Assembly (NCBI GenBank): GCA_029747015.1
Contig: JAKOGI010003146.1
Coordinates: forward strand, 1-64,000
From: Carnegiea gigantea
Taxonomy: Eukaryota > Streptophyta > Magnoliopsida > Caryophyllales > Cactaceae
DNA length: 64,000 nucleotides
Reading direction: 5' to 3'
Shown here: positions 11,104 to 23,030 of the stretch, one piece after another
How the letters are laid out: the number at the start of each line of letters is the position of its first letter
Numbering within the stretch: position 1 is the first letter of the stretch
Position numbers and translations under genes: made by a program
Notes under the pieces: generated by a model
Database searches by the model: none
The model's input: only the letters and a program-made list of their open reading frames with translations
Told to the model about the DNA's origin: nothing

Positions 11104-13145
11104 TTATGGCTGCGGAGGAGGGAGTTTGGTAGCGAGGGAGGAGAGAAGGGCAAGGAGATCTTCATGACGCTTGGCAGATAGCGCCTTCTCTTCTTCCAGG
11201 GCAGCCTTGACGGCTGTGAGCTCATCCTTGAGGCGGGAGTTATCCTCTAAAACAGCCTCAACTTTGACTGATGATCTCCCAGAAACAGGAGGTCTAGGTG
11301 TTCGGTTCCCCTGTTTAGAGACCGAGCCCTCAGTCAGAGTATATCCACACCCCATGAGGGTGTCACTCCCTATCTCATCAATCACTTGAGCAGCCACCCT
11401 CCTTTTGAGCTCTATCCCAAAGTGCTCAAAAACCCTCGTCAGTAGAAAACCATACCCAAGATCATGTGCCCGGGTGGTGTTTGCAATACGCCCAATATGG
11501 CGGATCATAAGAACAGGAAGGTTGATGGGTTCCTCCTTATCCAAAAGATCCACCAGGCACTGATCAAGAGCATCAGCCTAGTTTCTACCTTGACCTCTTG
11601 GGATGATGTTCTTTATGACAAACATAAAGAGTAGTTGGTGCAGAGTGGTCATCTCACCCTTCTTCACGGATGTGGGTGTTTGTAGGCCCTGGTTTTGACT
11701 TAACCACTGTGAAAGCTCCAGTAGCCTGGCTGTCCCTAGGACAGACTTATCCACCCTCACATACACATCAAAGCCAAGTGAGGGAACACCCAAAATCGTG
11801 CCCAGAGTTTGTGCATCAAACTACACCTGTGTATCACCAATTTTACTTGTCACCACCCCTTCGGTGACGGCACAATTTGCATAGAACTCAGCCAATTCTA
11901 GTACAGAACACCCCAGTTGGGTGTTCGTGAAGAGGTCCAGCCAGTTCTGGGCATGCAGCTTCTGTAGGAACACCCCCAACCCCTGTTCCTCGAAAAATTG
12001 AACTCTCACTATCTTCCCCCTAACTACATTGCGCTTAAGCAGATGCGCAATCTTGGTAGAAACAGGAGAGGCAGTAGACTTTTTGGCTCTTTTGGGGGAG
12101 GAACAGAAGAAGCAGTCTCGGGTTTAGCTGATTTTGAGACTGGAGCAGTAGAGGTAGTCTTAGGTGTAGCTGATTTGGAGAGAGAAGAGGTGAAGGTCTT
12201 TCTCTTGGGAGGTGCTGTTGGAGGAGAAGACTTAATGGCAGGGAGAGTGGTTTTCTTAGGAGGAACTTGTTCTTCGGAGGACTCGGAGAACACCGGGGTC
12301 CCCTGTTTAAAGGGGGTGTTCTCAGAATCAGAATCCGAGAATCCCGCAGAAGAAGAAGAGGAAGAAATTTCCTCAATGACTGGAGTGGAGGATTTTGTGG
12401 TTCTAGGAGAGGAGTAGAAGGCAATTCTTGCAGATTTGCGCGTGGGCTTAGCAAATTTTGGAGGAGAGGGGGCTGAGGCTTTTGAGGGTTAAGGCCTTGT
12501 TTCTGGCCTTGATCTAGGCATTCTGCTACGCCTAGCCACCATCTTAACCCTTTTTCTTTTCTCTCCAGTTTGGAAGACCGGAGTCACTGATTCGGTTGCT
12601 GCAGGGGGGATGTCCATGCCACTACTTCCCCCTGCCTCAAGAGACTGCTCAGCCGAGTCTCCTTGAAGACCAACTCCCAAATCGTTCTTAAATACCTCCT
12701 CATACGACTCAGACCCTATTTCGGGTACTGTTTCTTTTTCAGGAAACAGCCCGAAAGAACAGGGCTCAGAGAAATCAAAGAAACCAACATGGGACTCAAA
12801 GGCTTCATCTTGGGACCCAAGATTGCCACCAATTTCCCCAGTTGAAGCAAAGTTCTTTTCAGTGAGGGGACAAACAGTCGATCCCTCAAACACCACCAAT
12901 TCCCAACCAAAATGGTAGGGAATATCTTTCAAACCCAAGCCCACTGATTTCAGGTCGATACTCTTCAAAAATCCAAAAGGTTTGAAGCTGATTGGGTGAG
13001 GAGGAGTGGAAGGTTTACCTCCTAGAATCGCCATTAAAAACGGCGAGAAAGCAACAGGGGCAGGACCTATTCGTGAGGCTGGTGCGGGTGCCCTGCTACC
13101 CTGAGATTTTGAACCAGAACTTCCAGAGCCGTTGAAGGAATCCAT
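11104..13145 (-). pseudogene. Third ORF of the copia element (plant transposon protein-like), broken
   Basis: Likely start at 13145, a Ser/Gly-rich N-terminus. It runs openly to a TAA at 12491-12489, then through a Ser/Pro/Lys-rich stretch in another frame (12454-12024), then a conserved folded part (12009-11581) broken by a TAG at 11820-11818. After a TAG at 11580-11578 the frame resumes to 11104 and ends in an Ala/Glu/Lys-rich coiled coil. The segment with R-H-I-G-R-I and LLTRVFEHFG resembles the putative plant transposon protein domain often found downstream of pol in Sirevirus-like elements. Its role is unknown; family naming is from memory of such sequences. Confidence 0.6.
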
Positions 13146-13584
13146 TTGAGCAAGAGTTGGAGAGAGATTAGGGTTTGAGTGAAAGGAAATTGCCGGGTAT
13201 TCGAGAGAGAGAGAGAGAGAGTAAAGATTTGGAGATTTAAAGAGAAATAGCATGCCAAATCTTTAAAGATTTACCCGTTACAACGGGTAGATCATTACTA
13301 GCCGCCCGCGCATGCCTCGGGAAGGAGGAAAATTTAAAGGCTAGACACAACTTGTTTCACATGCTAACAATCAAGGAGCGTACCTGTTCTTGCTGCTTGT
13401 TCTTGAATACGAATCATCGGTAACAAGAGTAACAAGCCCAATCATGTTGGCTTTTAACACGCATCCGCATTCTGCAATCTATATATATATTCAAATAGCA
13501 CAAAGATTCGACTGCAAACATTGCTATGGACAAATTGCATCCGCAGCATATAAGAGTTGCGAACAGGGGGAGAGAACAGGTTTC
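13146..13584. other. Spacer between copia pol and third ORF
   Basis: No coding signal on the element's strand. It contains a short GA run (about 13205-13222) just upstream of the third ORF start. Confidence 0.6.
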
Positions 13585-16500
13585 TTAGGTTGTTTTCACC
13601 AAACCTAGTTCAAGTCTATTTCTCTCAAATTGATCTCTACCTAGTGCCTTAGTGAATATATCAGCAATTTGATTTTCTGTGGTACAAAAATTCATTGAAA
13701 TCAAACCCTTTTCAACATTATCTCTCAAGAAATGATGTCGAATGTCAATATGTTTTGTTCTTTTATGTTGACACGGATTTTTGGCAATGTTAATTGCACT
13801 AGTGTTATCACAAAAGATAGGAATGCATCCAGTGTCAACACAAAAGTCCTTGAGTTGTTGTCTTATCCACAGCAATTGAGCACAACATGAAGCAGCTGTA
13901 ACATATTCAGCTTCTGCTGTGGACATGGTAACTGAATGTTGTTTCTTGGTTGCCCAAGATACTAAACAAGGTCCAAGGAAATGAGCCATACCTGAGGTGC
14001 TTTTCCTATCAACCAAGAATCCTGCATAGTCAGCATCAGCATATCCAACAAGATCAAAATTGCAACCTCTAGGATACCATAGAGCTAAATCAGGTGTATG
14101 CTTTAAATATCTTAGTATCCGTTTAACAGCCTTAAGATGAGTCTCTTTAGGGCAAGACTGAAAACGGGCACATAAATCAACACTGAAAACAATGTCAGGC
14201 CTACTAGCGGTAAGGTATAAGAGTGACCCTATCATGCCCCTATAGAGTTTCTCCTCAACTAAGGGACTCCCATCATCCATTACCAACCTGGTAGAAGGAG
14301 AAATGGGAGTATCAATGGGCTTGGCCAACTCCATCCCAAAACGCTTAAGTAGTTCCTTAATATACTTTTGTTGATGGATCATGGTGCCGTTTGAAGTTTG
14401 CTTGATCTGTAAGCCTAAGAAGAAATTGAGCTCACCCATCATGCTCATTTCAAACTCACTCCTTATCATCTTTGAAAATTCATTGCATAAATCATGATGA
14501 GTTGCCCCAAATATGATGTCAGCAACATATACTTGGACAATCAACAGATGTTCCCCCTTAGTTTTTAGAAATAAGGTATTATCTACCTTGCCTCTTCTAA
14601 AATCATTTTCAAGTAAAAAGCTTGACAATCGTTCATACCAAGCTCTAGGAGCTTGTTTTAGACCATAAAGAGCTTTGTCAAGTTGAAAAACATGATCAGG
14701 AAATTCAATGTTTTCAAAACTAGGGGGTCATTTGACATACACCTCTTCCTTAAGGTATCCATTTAGAAATGCGCTTTTCACGTCCATTTGATATAGCTTG
14801 ATCTCCATATGGGCTGCAAAGGCTATTAGGATACGAATAGCCTCAATTCTAGCAACTGGTGCAAAGGTTTCTTCGTAATCAATCCCTTCTTCCTGATTGT
14901 ACCCTTGAACAACCAGCCGTGCCTTGTTTCTAGTGACTGTTCCTGACTCATCAAGTTTGTTTCGGAACACCCACTTGGTTCCAATGATTGTTCTATCTGC
15001 AGGTCGAGGTACAAGGTGCCATACTTTGTTCCTTTCAAATTGATGAAGTTCTTCTTGCATTGCTGTGACCCAATCTGAATCTGCAAGAGCTTCATTCACA
15101 TTCTTTGGCTCAATGTTAGAGAGAAACGCATAGAATGCACAAAAATTCTTAAGCTTTGACCTAGTTTGCACTCCAGTATTAATATCAGACAAAATTTGCT
15201 CAAAAGGGTGCGAACGTTGGTGCTCCCATGGCCGTGGAGTAAGTGGATCCACAGACACATGCTCTACTCTAACTTGAACACTTGGAGACTCAGGCTCACA
15301 ATCAGTGCCCGAGCCTGTTCCTGAGGAACCTGACTGGTGTTGTCCCGAACAGGGTTCAGCGGTGTTTCCCCCTGTTTGGTTCTCACCTTGCCTGTCGTTC
15401 TGAGGAACACCTTCAGGAGTTGTTTTCTCCAAGGTGTTCTTACCTTGTCTATCTTGGAGCAACACTTCTTTTCGAACAAGACCTAATTCAAATTCTTCCT
15501 CCTGTGCATCATTCTCACTCAACGAGTTAGATTCATCAAAAAGCACATGCACACTTTCCTCAACACATAAGGTTCTTTTGTTAAACACTTTGTAAGCCTT
15601 ATTGTGAGAGGAGTAGCCAAGAAATATTGCCTCATCACTCCTAGGATCAAACTTTCTTAAGGCATCCTTTTCATTATTATGCACAAAACACCTACAACCA
15701 AATGTTCTCAGGTGCGTAATGTTGGGTTTTCTGCCTTTGAAAAGTTCATAAGGAGTTTTGTTCAAAATAGGTCTGATCATGCATCTATTTATAATGTAAC
15801 ATGAGGTGTTCAATGCTTCTGCCCAGAAATTCCTAGGAAGACCACTAGTAATAAGCATTGTTCTAGTCATGTCTTCTAGGGTGCGATTTTTGCGCTCAAC
15901 CACCCCATTTTGTTGGGGTGTTCTTGGAGCTGAGAAGTTATGATCAACACCATGTTCATTACAATAGTTAATAAAACTTGCGTTTTCAAATTCAGTACCA
16001 TGATCAGATCTCAAGCTAACTAAAGAGTGTCCTACTCTCTTTTCAACCTTTTTGAGAAAGGCAATAAAATTCTCAAAGGTTTCATCCTTGGATGCCAAAA
16101 ACAAGGTCCAAGTAAATCGAGAGTAATCATCCACTACAACAAGCACATACCTCTTCCCACCTTTACTTGCTATCCTCATAGGACCACACAGATCAATGTG
16201 TAATAATTCTAGAGGTCGGGTAGTGCTTACACACTTTTTCGATTTAAAAGAGGATCTGACTTGTTTACCTTTTGCACAAGCTTCACATACCTTGTCATCA
16301 TTAAATTTGATGGAAGGTAGTCCAACAACTAGGTCTTTAGAAACAAGTTTGTTAAGAAGAGATAGACTTGCATGACCTAGTCTCTTATGCCAGAGCATTA
16401 CATCATCATTCAAGGTACTCAAACAAGTCAGATTGTTTTGGGGAAGTGTGGAAATACATACTTTGTAAATATTTTTGTGTCGCTTCCCCTTTAATACGAC

Positions 16501-16899
16501 ATCTCCTGTGTTTGAGTTTACAACCAAGCAACGTGTTGATGAGAACACTACTAGGTTGTTTTTATCACACAGTTGGGACACACTAAGTAAATTATGCTTC
16601 AAACCATCAACTAAGTGTACATTTTCAATCGAGTGGGAGTGGGACTCACCAATCTTACCTATACCGACAATTGTCCCAGACTTGCCGTTTCCAAATGCCA
16701 CACTCCCACCATCCGAAGCTGTAAGTGACAGAAAGTTGGATTTTTCACCGGTCATATGCCTCGAACACCCACTATCAACATACCACAGCTGCTTGTTTTC
16801 AAGGCTGTTCCCTAGGCTGTTTGCTGGGTTGTTTGCTAGGTTGTTCTCTCTCACTTCAGCCTGCAAAACAAATCAAGGGTTAGTTTTGGGAACCCAGAT
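13585..16899 (-). pseudogene. Copia pol: protease, integrase, RT, RNase H
   Basis: One frame from 16899 to TAA at 13587-13585 with two internal TGA stops (16875-16873 and 14730-14728). Domains in order: protease core [10 protein letters not shown]; integrase zinc region (HKRLGH then CEAC) and catalytic core; RT from about 15000, with [11 protein letters not shown] and the [10 protein letters not shown] motif; and RNase H with YADADYAG and the ADIFTKAL tail near the end. The RT active site reads YVAD where the family has YVDD, so the first catalytic Asp is Ala (codon GCT). This copy should not polymerise DNA even if translated. Confidence 0.92.
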
Positions 16900-18606
16900 C
16901 TACTTGGGTCCCATTCTTTTAGACAGATAAATCTCATCTTTCCTAATCCAGATTTGTTTTACATAACCTTCATTTCTTTTAATGGCATACCTTCTTGAAG
17001 GACAAGTGTATCGATAGTGACCCGTTTTGCCGCAGTGAAAGCAAACAATGTTTTCAGGTAATCCAACATACTTTCTGTTTGCAGGGTAAACGGTTTGTTT
17101 GGGCTTAAATCCTAGTCCTCTTTTGTTTTGGCTGTGATGAGTGTTTAGCCACTCCAATGCTCTTGAGGACTTGTTCCAATGCTTGGTTGTGACAAGCTTG
17201 GTTTCCAGTTTTTCTATATTAGCATGCAAGCTCTTGTTCTCTTCGAGTAAGGACTCAACCATTCCTTCCACCTCAAGGAGTTTTTCCTCCACTTGAGAAT
17301 AATCTCCCTCTTTTATAAAGAGGTTTTCCTTGAGCATGTTAATATTTTCATATAAGCCAAGTTTTTCATTTTTAAGGGTCTCATTTTCAAGTTCTAGGTC
17401 TCGGACATCTCTTTTCAATTCTGCATAGGTATCCATCAATGAATACAACAATTCTTCAAGAGTTGTCTTATTGAGACCACGTACCTTGTTCTTGAGATCA
17501 GTAAGGCTGTTTGTTGACTCATCATCTGAATCCGTGTCACTTTGTGCCATGAGAGCTACAGCACCTTCATCAGTTTCAGACTCTTCTTCATCTTCAGAGG
17601 AGTCACCCCAGGCAGCCAGCATTGCTTTCGAGAATCGTTTCCCAGAACTGTTTGCAGCTTGTTTTCTACCTTGTTTCCTAGGGTGTTCGTGCTCTTGCTC
17701 TTCTCGAAGTAAGGGACAGTTTTTCACTATGTGGTCTGTTTTGCCACATTTGAAACACCCAGTAAACTGTTCTCGGGGGGTGTTTCTGGTTTTGTTGAAA
17801 TCCTTCCTTTTGTTGTTTTCTTTAACTTTCTTGAAGAATTTCTTGAACTTTCGAGTCATCATAGCCATCTCTTCTTCCTCAAGATCAGAATCATCATCTT
17901 CTTGTGCTTTTAAGGCAAGTCCTCGATCTTTCTTCATCTCCTCTTTCTGTTGGGAATTTTTTCTCAATTCGTATGTTTGGAGATTACCAATCAACTCGTC
18001 TAGGGTGATCTTGTTCATGTCTTTGGCTTCTTGGATGGCTGTTGCCTTGGCTTCCCATGATCGAGGCAAAATCCTTAGAATTTTCCTTACCAACTCTTCA
18101 GTGGTGAAGGATTTTCCTAGGGATTTTAACTCGTTTGTTATGTGAGTGAAGCGGGTATACATATCCATCACATTCTCACGATCACCTATATCAAACAACT
18201 CGTATTGTCTTATGAGTAACTCAATGCGTGATTGTTTGACTTGACTTGTTCTTTCATGAGCTACTTGTAAAGCATTCCATATTTCTTGAGCTGACTCACA
18301 TTCTGAGATGCGAGTATATTCATTGGGTCCTAAGCCAAAATAGAGAAGTTTCTTGGCCTTGGCATTCTTTTCCATTTTCTTGTAATCCTCAGCATCATAT
18401 TCAGTAGGATCTTTGGGAACCTTTTTTCCATCTTCAAGAACTTTCGTGGGAACAAGGGGTCCATTCTTGATGAGCATCCATAACTCGTAATCCTCTGCTT
18501 GTATGTAGTTCTCCGTCCTATTTTTTCACAAACTATGGTGTTGGCCATTGAAGTAAGGAGGTCGAGTAATGGATTGACACTCAAGTATGCCTTGTGGTGT
18601 ACTCAT
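16900..18606 (-). pseudogene. Copia gag
   Basis: Start chosen at 18606, which gives the usual copia N-terminus (M-S-T-P-Q-G). After 26 codons a TGA (18528-18526) stands where a Trp is expected (FNGQHHSL then stop); TGG to TGA is the simplest explanation. The frame then runs through the UBN2-type gag domain, a first CCHC (C-F-K-C...GKTDHIVKNC), an acidic stretch, a coiled coil, and a second CCHC (C-F-H-C...GHYRYTC). It stops at TAG 16902-16900, in frame with pol. Gag would form the virus-like particle. Confidence 0.9.
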
Positions 18607-18649
18607 TTTCAGAATCTCTCAAGGTGTTAACCTTTTAGGAGAGAACCCT

Positions 18650-18660
18650 CTCTGATACCA
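18650..18660 (-). promoter_or_regulatory. Copia primer-binding site (tRNA-iMet)
   Basis: The minus strand reads TGGTATCAGAG two bases after the 5' LTR end, complementary to the 3' end of plant initiator tRNA-Met. Confidence 0.9.
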
Positions 18661-18662
18661 CT

Positions 18663-20257
18663 TGTTGAATTCCAAGAGTACACAACCACAAGAGGGGGGT
18701 GAATTGTGATGGCCGATTTTCGCCAAATAACTGAAAACAGCCGTAGCACTTGATTGCAGAGACTGTTCGTAAATCACAAACAACCTTAAACCTTGTTTGT
18801 AGCGGTTGTTCCCAATTGGTTCCGTAGCGAAATTCAAAATAATAAATGCAAAAATAAAGTACACACAATTTTTACGTGGAAAACACCTCTAGCCCAACTG
18901 AGGTGTGAAAAACCACGACCTACCTCGTGTAGGATTTAACCACTTCACTAACGGCTGAACACGTTACAAAAGTAACACTCCTTGTTACAACTTGTAACCC
19001 ACGTAACCTTCTTCCCTAAGACAGGTTACACCACGTCCAATCACACTATATTGGACACGTCCAAAGTCCACTCGACTATGGACACACTCACTCACTTTCT
19101 GATCTGAGAACAGAAGTACAAAACACCTTACTGGGGTGCTTTTCACTTAAGCAGATGTAAGGTACACTGAAGTCCTAGTATGCCAATAGTTTTGAAAGCT
19201 CAATTTTTGCACAATCTTGCCACGGTTTTTTCTTTTGAAATGTAGCTTTAGAAAGCTCTCAATACTCTGTGAAAAACCGATTTTTCCCTTGTGTATCTCC
19301 TCCGAAAGGAGTGAAAAGATTTTCTTATTTAAGCAAGCAAACCCAACGGCTAACTCCTTCAAAAAGGATAGAAAAATCTTCTGATTTTAGCAGCTTAGGA
19401 GATTTCTTCAAATTTCCAACGGCTAGGAACAAAGAAGATAAGATTCTCCTAAAATATAGGGATTTGATACTCACAGGATAAAAACTGATTTAGCCACTTA
19501 ATATAGCCGTGTAATTTAGCCCAAAAAAATGATAAAAATCTTGGTTTCAAAATTTGAATCAATCATGGCCTAAAAATAAGGAATAAAGATTTTTCGGATT
19601 TTGAAAAAAAAAATCTCTAGCAAAAATAGTTTTGCAATCTGCTAAATAAATAATAAATAATAATTTAATCAGCCTAGGATTTCATAAAAAGATTCTTAGA
19701 GCAGCCAGCCAACCAATAGAAATTTTCAGGTAAAACGGATGTGGCCGCTGCAGTTTCAGGAACACCCTAGGCACCCTGTTTGCAGGGTTGTTTGGAAATG
19801 GTGTTCTGAAGCAAATGTCGAAAACCGTTTTAAGAAGTGTTAAATTGAGACTTTCAAGATTGGCATATTAACAAGAGTCTAAAAGATAAAAACTAAACCA
19901 AACCAAGACTTCTTGTTGTAAGAATCAGTCATCTTGTCAAGAATGGATGTGCAACTCCAAACACCTTGGTCACCTTGATTACTCGGGTGATCTTGTATCG
20001 CTGAATGTAGGAACTTAGTCTTTAAGACTTAGTCAGCTGTTGTCGAGATTTGTTGTGTGCTGATCTTTGTGTCACTGAAGCTTGGAACCTGTTCTTAAAA
20101 CTTGTTCTCAACATTTAGTAGACAGAATAGGTAAGTAGGATCAATACAAACAACTGTGTAGGACCTGTTTGGAGAGCTTGTTTGGAACAACATTACTCAA
20201 GCAAGTATGCTACACTTGGATTTGTTATCATCAAAACTTTATACAGTTAGTTCAACA
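18663..20257 (-). repeat. Copia 5' LTR
   Basis: 1595 bp with TGTTGAA...TTCAACA ends, partner of 9097-10694. It would carry the promoter for minus-strand transcription. Confidence 0.95.
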
Positions 20258-20262
20258 GACAT
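20258..20262. repeat. Copia target-site duplication, right copy
   Basis: GACAT, matching 9092-9096. Removing the copia element and one copy reconnects the viral coat region. Confidence 0.9.
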
Positions 20263-20957
20263 TCTTAACTAGATTAGTCTCTATTTCATATAAGTCAATC
20301 TCTTTCCCAATCTCATCGATTTCATTAGTCATTTTTCCATATTTCTTGTCAAGTTTTCTTCTAATTTCTTCTAATGATAAAACATTAAGATCTCTTAATT
20401 TTATTAGATTTATCTGCTGATATATTTCTTCTTCTAGCTGGACATTATTAGTCTCTTCATTATCATTAGACAAGACATCATATTTATCACTAATTGCGCT
20501 CATTATTTTGTTCAATTCTTCTGGGTTTTATTTTTCATCGAACATTTTTTGTAGCTTTTCAAGACCATATTTTTCATACTCCATCTTCTTTTTCTTTCTT
20601 TACAGTTGATTTTTCACCAAATTGTTCTCCTACTTCTTTTTGGATTTTAATCTCTTGCAAAGGAAATGGAATCTTATTTTTTGGATTTTGAAAATGATAT
20701 TTATACTGATAAGGAGTGCAAATTCTAGTACTAGACTTTTCACTATGTCTAACTTCGTTAAGAAGAGAAAGGTGGATAACCGTTAGCTGATTCTTAATAT
20801 CTTTTAGTTCAATCTTAATTTTAATTAATTCAACTTTTAATTCTAAAACCATATCAGTGGTATAGTTTAATTGAGGTGCTAATGAGATAATGCCTTCAAG
20901 TGAGTGGACAATATGTGCATAATTAGGACCAGGGCAAGCAGATGATGATTCAAGCAT
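20263..20957 (-). pseudogene. Pararetrovirus copy A ORF1, 5' part
   Basis: Starts at ATG 20957, about 70 nt after the primer site. The first 127 codons are open to 20574, then the frame shifts. The second frame (20515-20263) is open, rich in Glu/Lys/Ile/Leu, and predicted coiled coil. It runs to the copia insertion and continues in the coat at 9096. It would be the N-terminal part of the coat-bearing polyprotein. Besides the copia insertion, one frameshift (about 20574-20590) and a stop near 20525 break it. Confidence 0.7.
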
Positions 20958-21025
20958 TAATCGCAGTTAATTAGCTTAATTAGTCATTAGTTAGCTTAAT
21001 AATCGCAATTATTTTTGTGCACGTG

Positions 21026-21037
21026 GCTCTGATACCA
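21026..21037 (-). promoter_or_regulatory. Pararetrovirus primer-binding site (copy A)
   Basis: The minus strand reads TGGTATCAGAGC, complementary to initiator tRNA-Met, the minus-strand DNA primer of caulimovirids. It marks position 1 of the viral genome by convention and lies about 70 nt before the ORF1 ATG. Confidence 0.9.
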
Positions 21038-21066
21038 CCAGATGAAAGAGAACATCGAGATCTATT

Positions 21067-21148
21067 AGTGGACAAGAAACCACAAACACAATTTTAGATT
21101 TTTCGAAAGTGGACAAGAAACCACAAACACAATTTTAGATTTTTCGAA
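21067..21148. repeat. 41-bp direct repeat, two copies
   Basis: Units 21067-21107 and 21108-21148 are identical and tandem. They lie between the viral primer site and the right inverted-repeat arm, so they may mark the integration junction or belong to the viral leader. Confidence 0.9.
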
Positions 21149-21149
21149 A

Positions 21150-22700
21150 GTAAGTTTTTAAGAATTGAGGGTAGATTTGCAAATATGAAAAGTTTAAGGG
21201 TTTAAAAGAAAATGTAAACAGTGAATGGTCCCCTTAAAATAGTTTCCACAGAATATTCTGTACTTTTAAATATATTCTAATAACATGGTCCCCTAGTTAT
21301 GATTTCCATACAAAGTGGAGTATCTGGTAGTGATTTTTCCCAATTACAACATTTAAGACTACAAATTTTCCTACAAAAAGACAAAACATAACTAAAAGAA
21401 TCTCTATGAACACATTGGATGCTTTAACTTATTACATACAAACTAGAATCACTAAAATTCCACTAAAAATTTAAACTCATCCTATGCAACCCTCGAAGCA
21501 TCTCTTTTCCATCACATATATCAACAGAGGCTCAAGCCATTGGAGTCACTTCGGTACAAAAGCATTGGAACACAAACTTATAAGACACGGCTTATTGAGT
21601 AGCCTATGTGGGATTCGAACTCACATCTCTTATGCAACTTACACAAATGCTCTACCATTGAGTTAATAGGCTTTGTCGAATATGTACAATTACACGAAGG
21701 CATAATACAAATTGCCCTATCATTCAGTTTCTTTTATATTACTCAGTCCACATTTCGGGCAAATTTTCCCATATATCACGAGTCAGAATTTTGCCACACT
21801 ATATCTCAAGTCATAATTTCATGACCACAAAGTCCATATTTTTATGGCAAAATTATCCAGCATTGCAACAAAATTTCAAAAAGAAAAACCCTCACTAAAT
21901 ATTAATAAGAATCATATTTCATAATCAAACATCCAACACTGCAAATTAGGGCAACTTTGCCAACAATCCAACAATGATTCCAAAATTCTAAAATATTAAC
22001 AAGAACCACCTAAAATATTAAGACGCACCATTTGAAAATAAGACTTTAGTTTTCTTCTTCCAAAGTGACCAACCGATAGCTAGTTAGCTACAATAAGCCA
22101 CATTTTAGTTTCAATTTCGCATAAGCAACATTCCTATATTCTCTTGCACAAACAAAATGCATTTATCTTGGACAAGTAATACAGCCAATTAGTTCAAATA
22201 AACCCTAGAACATAAACACAAATAGACAGCTTACTATGTAAAATTGCCTGCAAATGAACACCCCATTCGAATAATGCTTCATTCCCAGCCAAACATTTGT
22301 AATTGCGAATTCATCACTTCACCTAAAAGCATAGACCACGGGTCCTCCGTTGTATTCCAAAGATGATAGATTATAGGGGGATAGACCTGTTTTAGGTAAG
22401 ACAGTTAATTGGTCGGTCTCATTGGCTATGGGCATTTCCGACAATGGTGATTTAAGCAAGCTGTCTGCATTGGATCGAGCCTGACCACTGAAGTTTGGCT
22501 TGGACACAAAAATGAGAGAGATGGAGAAGGGGGCCAAAGAGAGAAACCTAGAGAAATGTCAAAGATCAAACGAGAGCCCCCAGCCTTTTTTTAATGCGTG
22601 AATCTAAGCCGTCCATTTACATCTAACGGCTAATATTAGAACTTCACACCAATTAGTAAGTTCATACCTCAAGAAGGGTTCACCCTCGAACATTTCCCTA
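21150..22700. repeat. Right arm of the diverged inverted repeat
   Basis: Mirror of 807-3260 (see there for block pairs). The outermost block, about 22608-22690, is the clearest: its reverse complement shares GAACCCTTCTT, CTAATTGGT and CGTTAGAT with the left end. No coding frame is recognisable. Confidence 0.6.
21601..21672 (-). other. tRNA-like sequence, right arm
   Basis: 72 nt on the minus strand. The acceptor stem is perfect (AGCCTAT/ATAGGCT) and box B-like sequence GAGTTCGAATCCC is present. The anticodon loop reads TAAGTTG with A instead of T before the anticodon, and the D and T stems carry mismatches. It is a probable pseudogene related to those at 2054-2815. Confidence 0.55.

Positions 22701-23030
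<330 letters not shown>

Larger units (their letters stand above)
9097..20257 (-). mobile_element. Sirevirus-like Ty1-copia retrotransposon, 11.2 kb
   Basis: Transcribed on the minus strand. It has two LTRs of about 1.6 kb, an initiator tRNA-Met primer site, gag with two CCHC knuckles, pol in the order protease-integrase-RT-RNase H (copia order), a third ORF after pol and a polypurine tract. The TSD is GACAT. The long LTRs, the about 2.9 kb region between pol and the 3' LTR and the extra ORF fit Sireviruses. At least four in-frame stops and an RT active-site substitution make it defective. Confidence 0.92.
3270..21040 (-). mobile_element. Endogenous pararetrovirus copy A (caulimovirid), split by copia
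   Basis: Minus-strand order: tRNA-Met primer site (21037-21026), ORF1 start, coat with CCHC knuckle, movement-type region, aspartic protease, RT with YIDD, RNase H, transactivator-like region, then TATA box and poly(A) signal. The order coat-movement-protease-RT resembles cavemovirus/solendovirus-type caulimovirids; genus placement is inference. Without the copia insertion (9097-20257) and one TSD copy the sequence is about 6.6 kb. Frameshifts and stops in most regions make it a relic. There is no integrase. It sits between the two arms of an inverted repeat. Confidence 0.85.

Noticed and set aside
17471..18145. A 224-codon plus-strand frame, Ser/Phe-rich
   Set aside because: Antisense of the copia gag, whose CCHC knuckles are on the minus strand.
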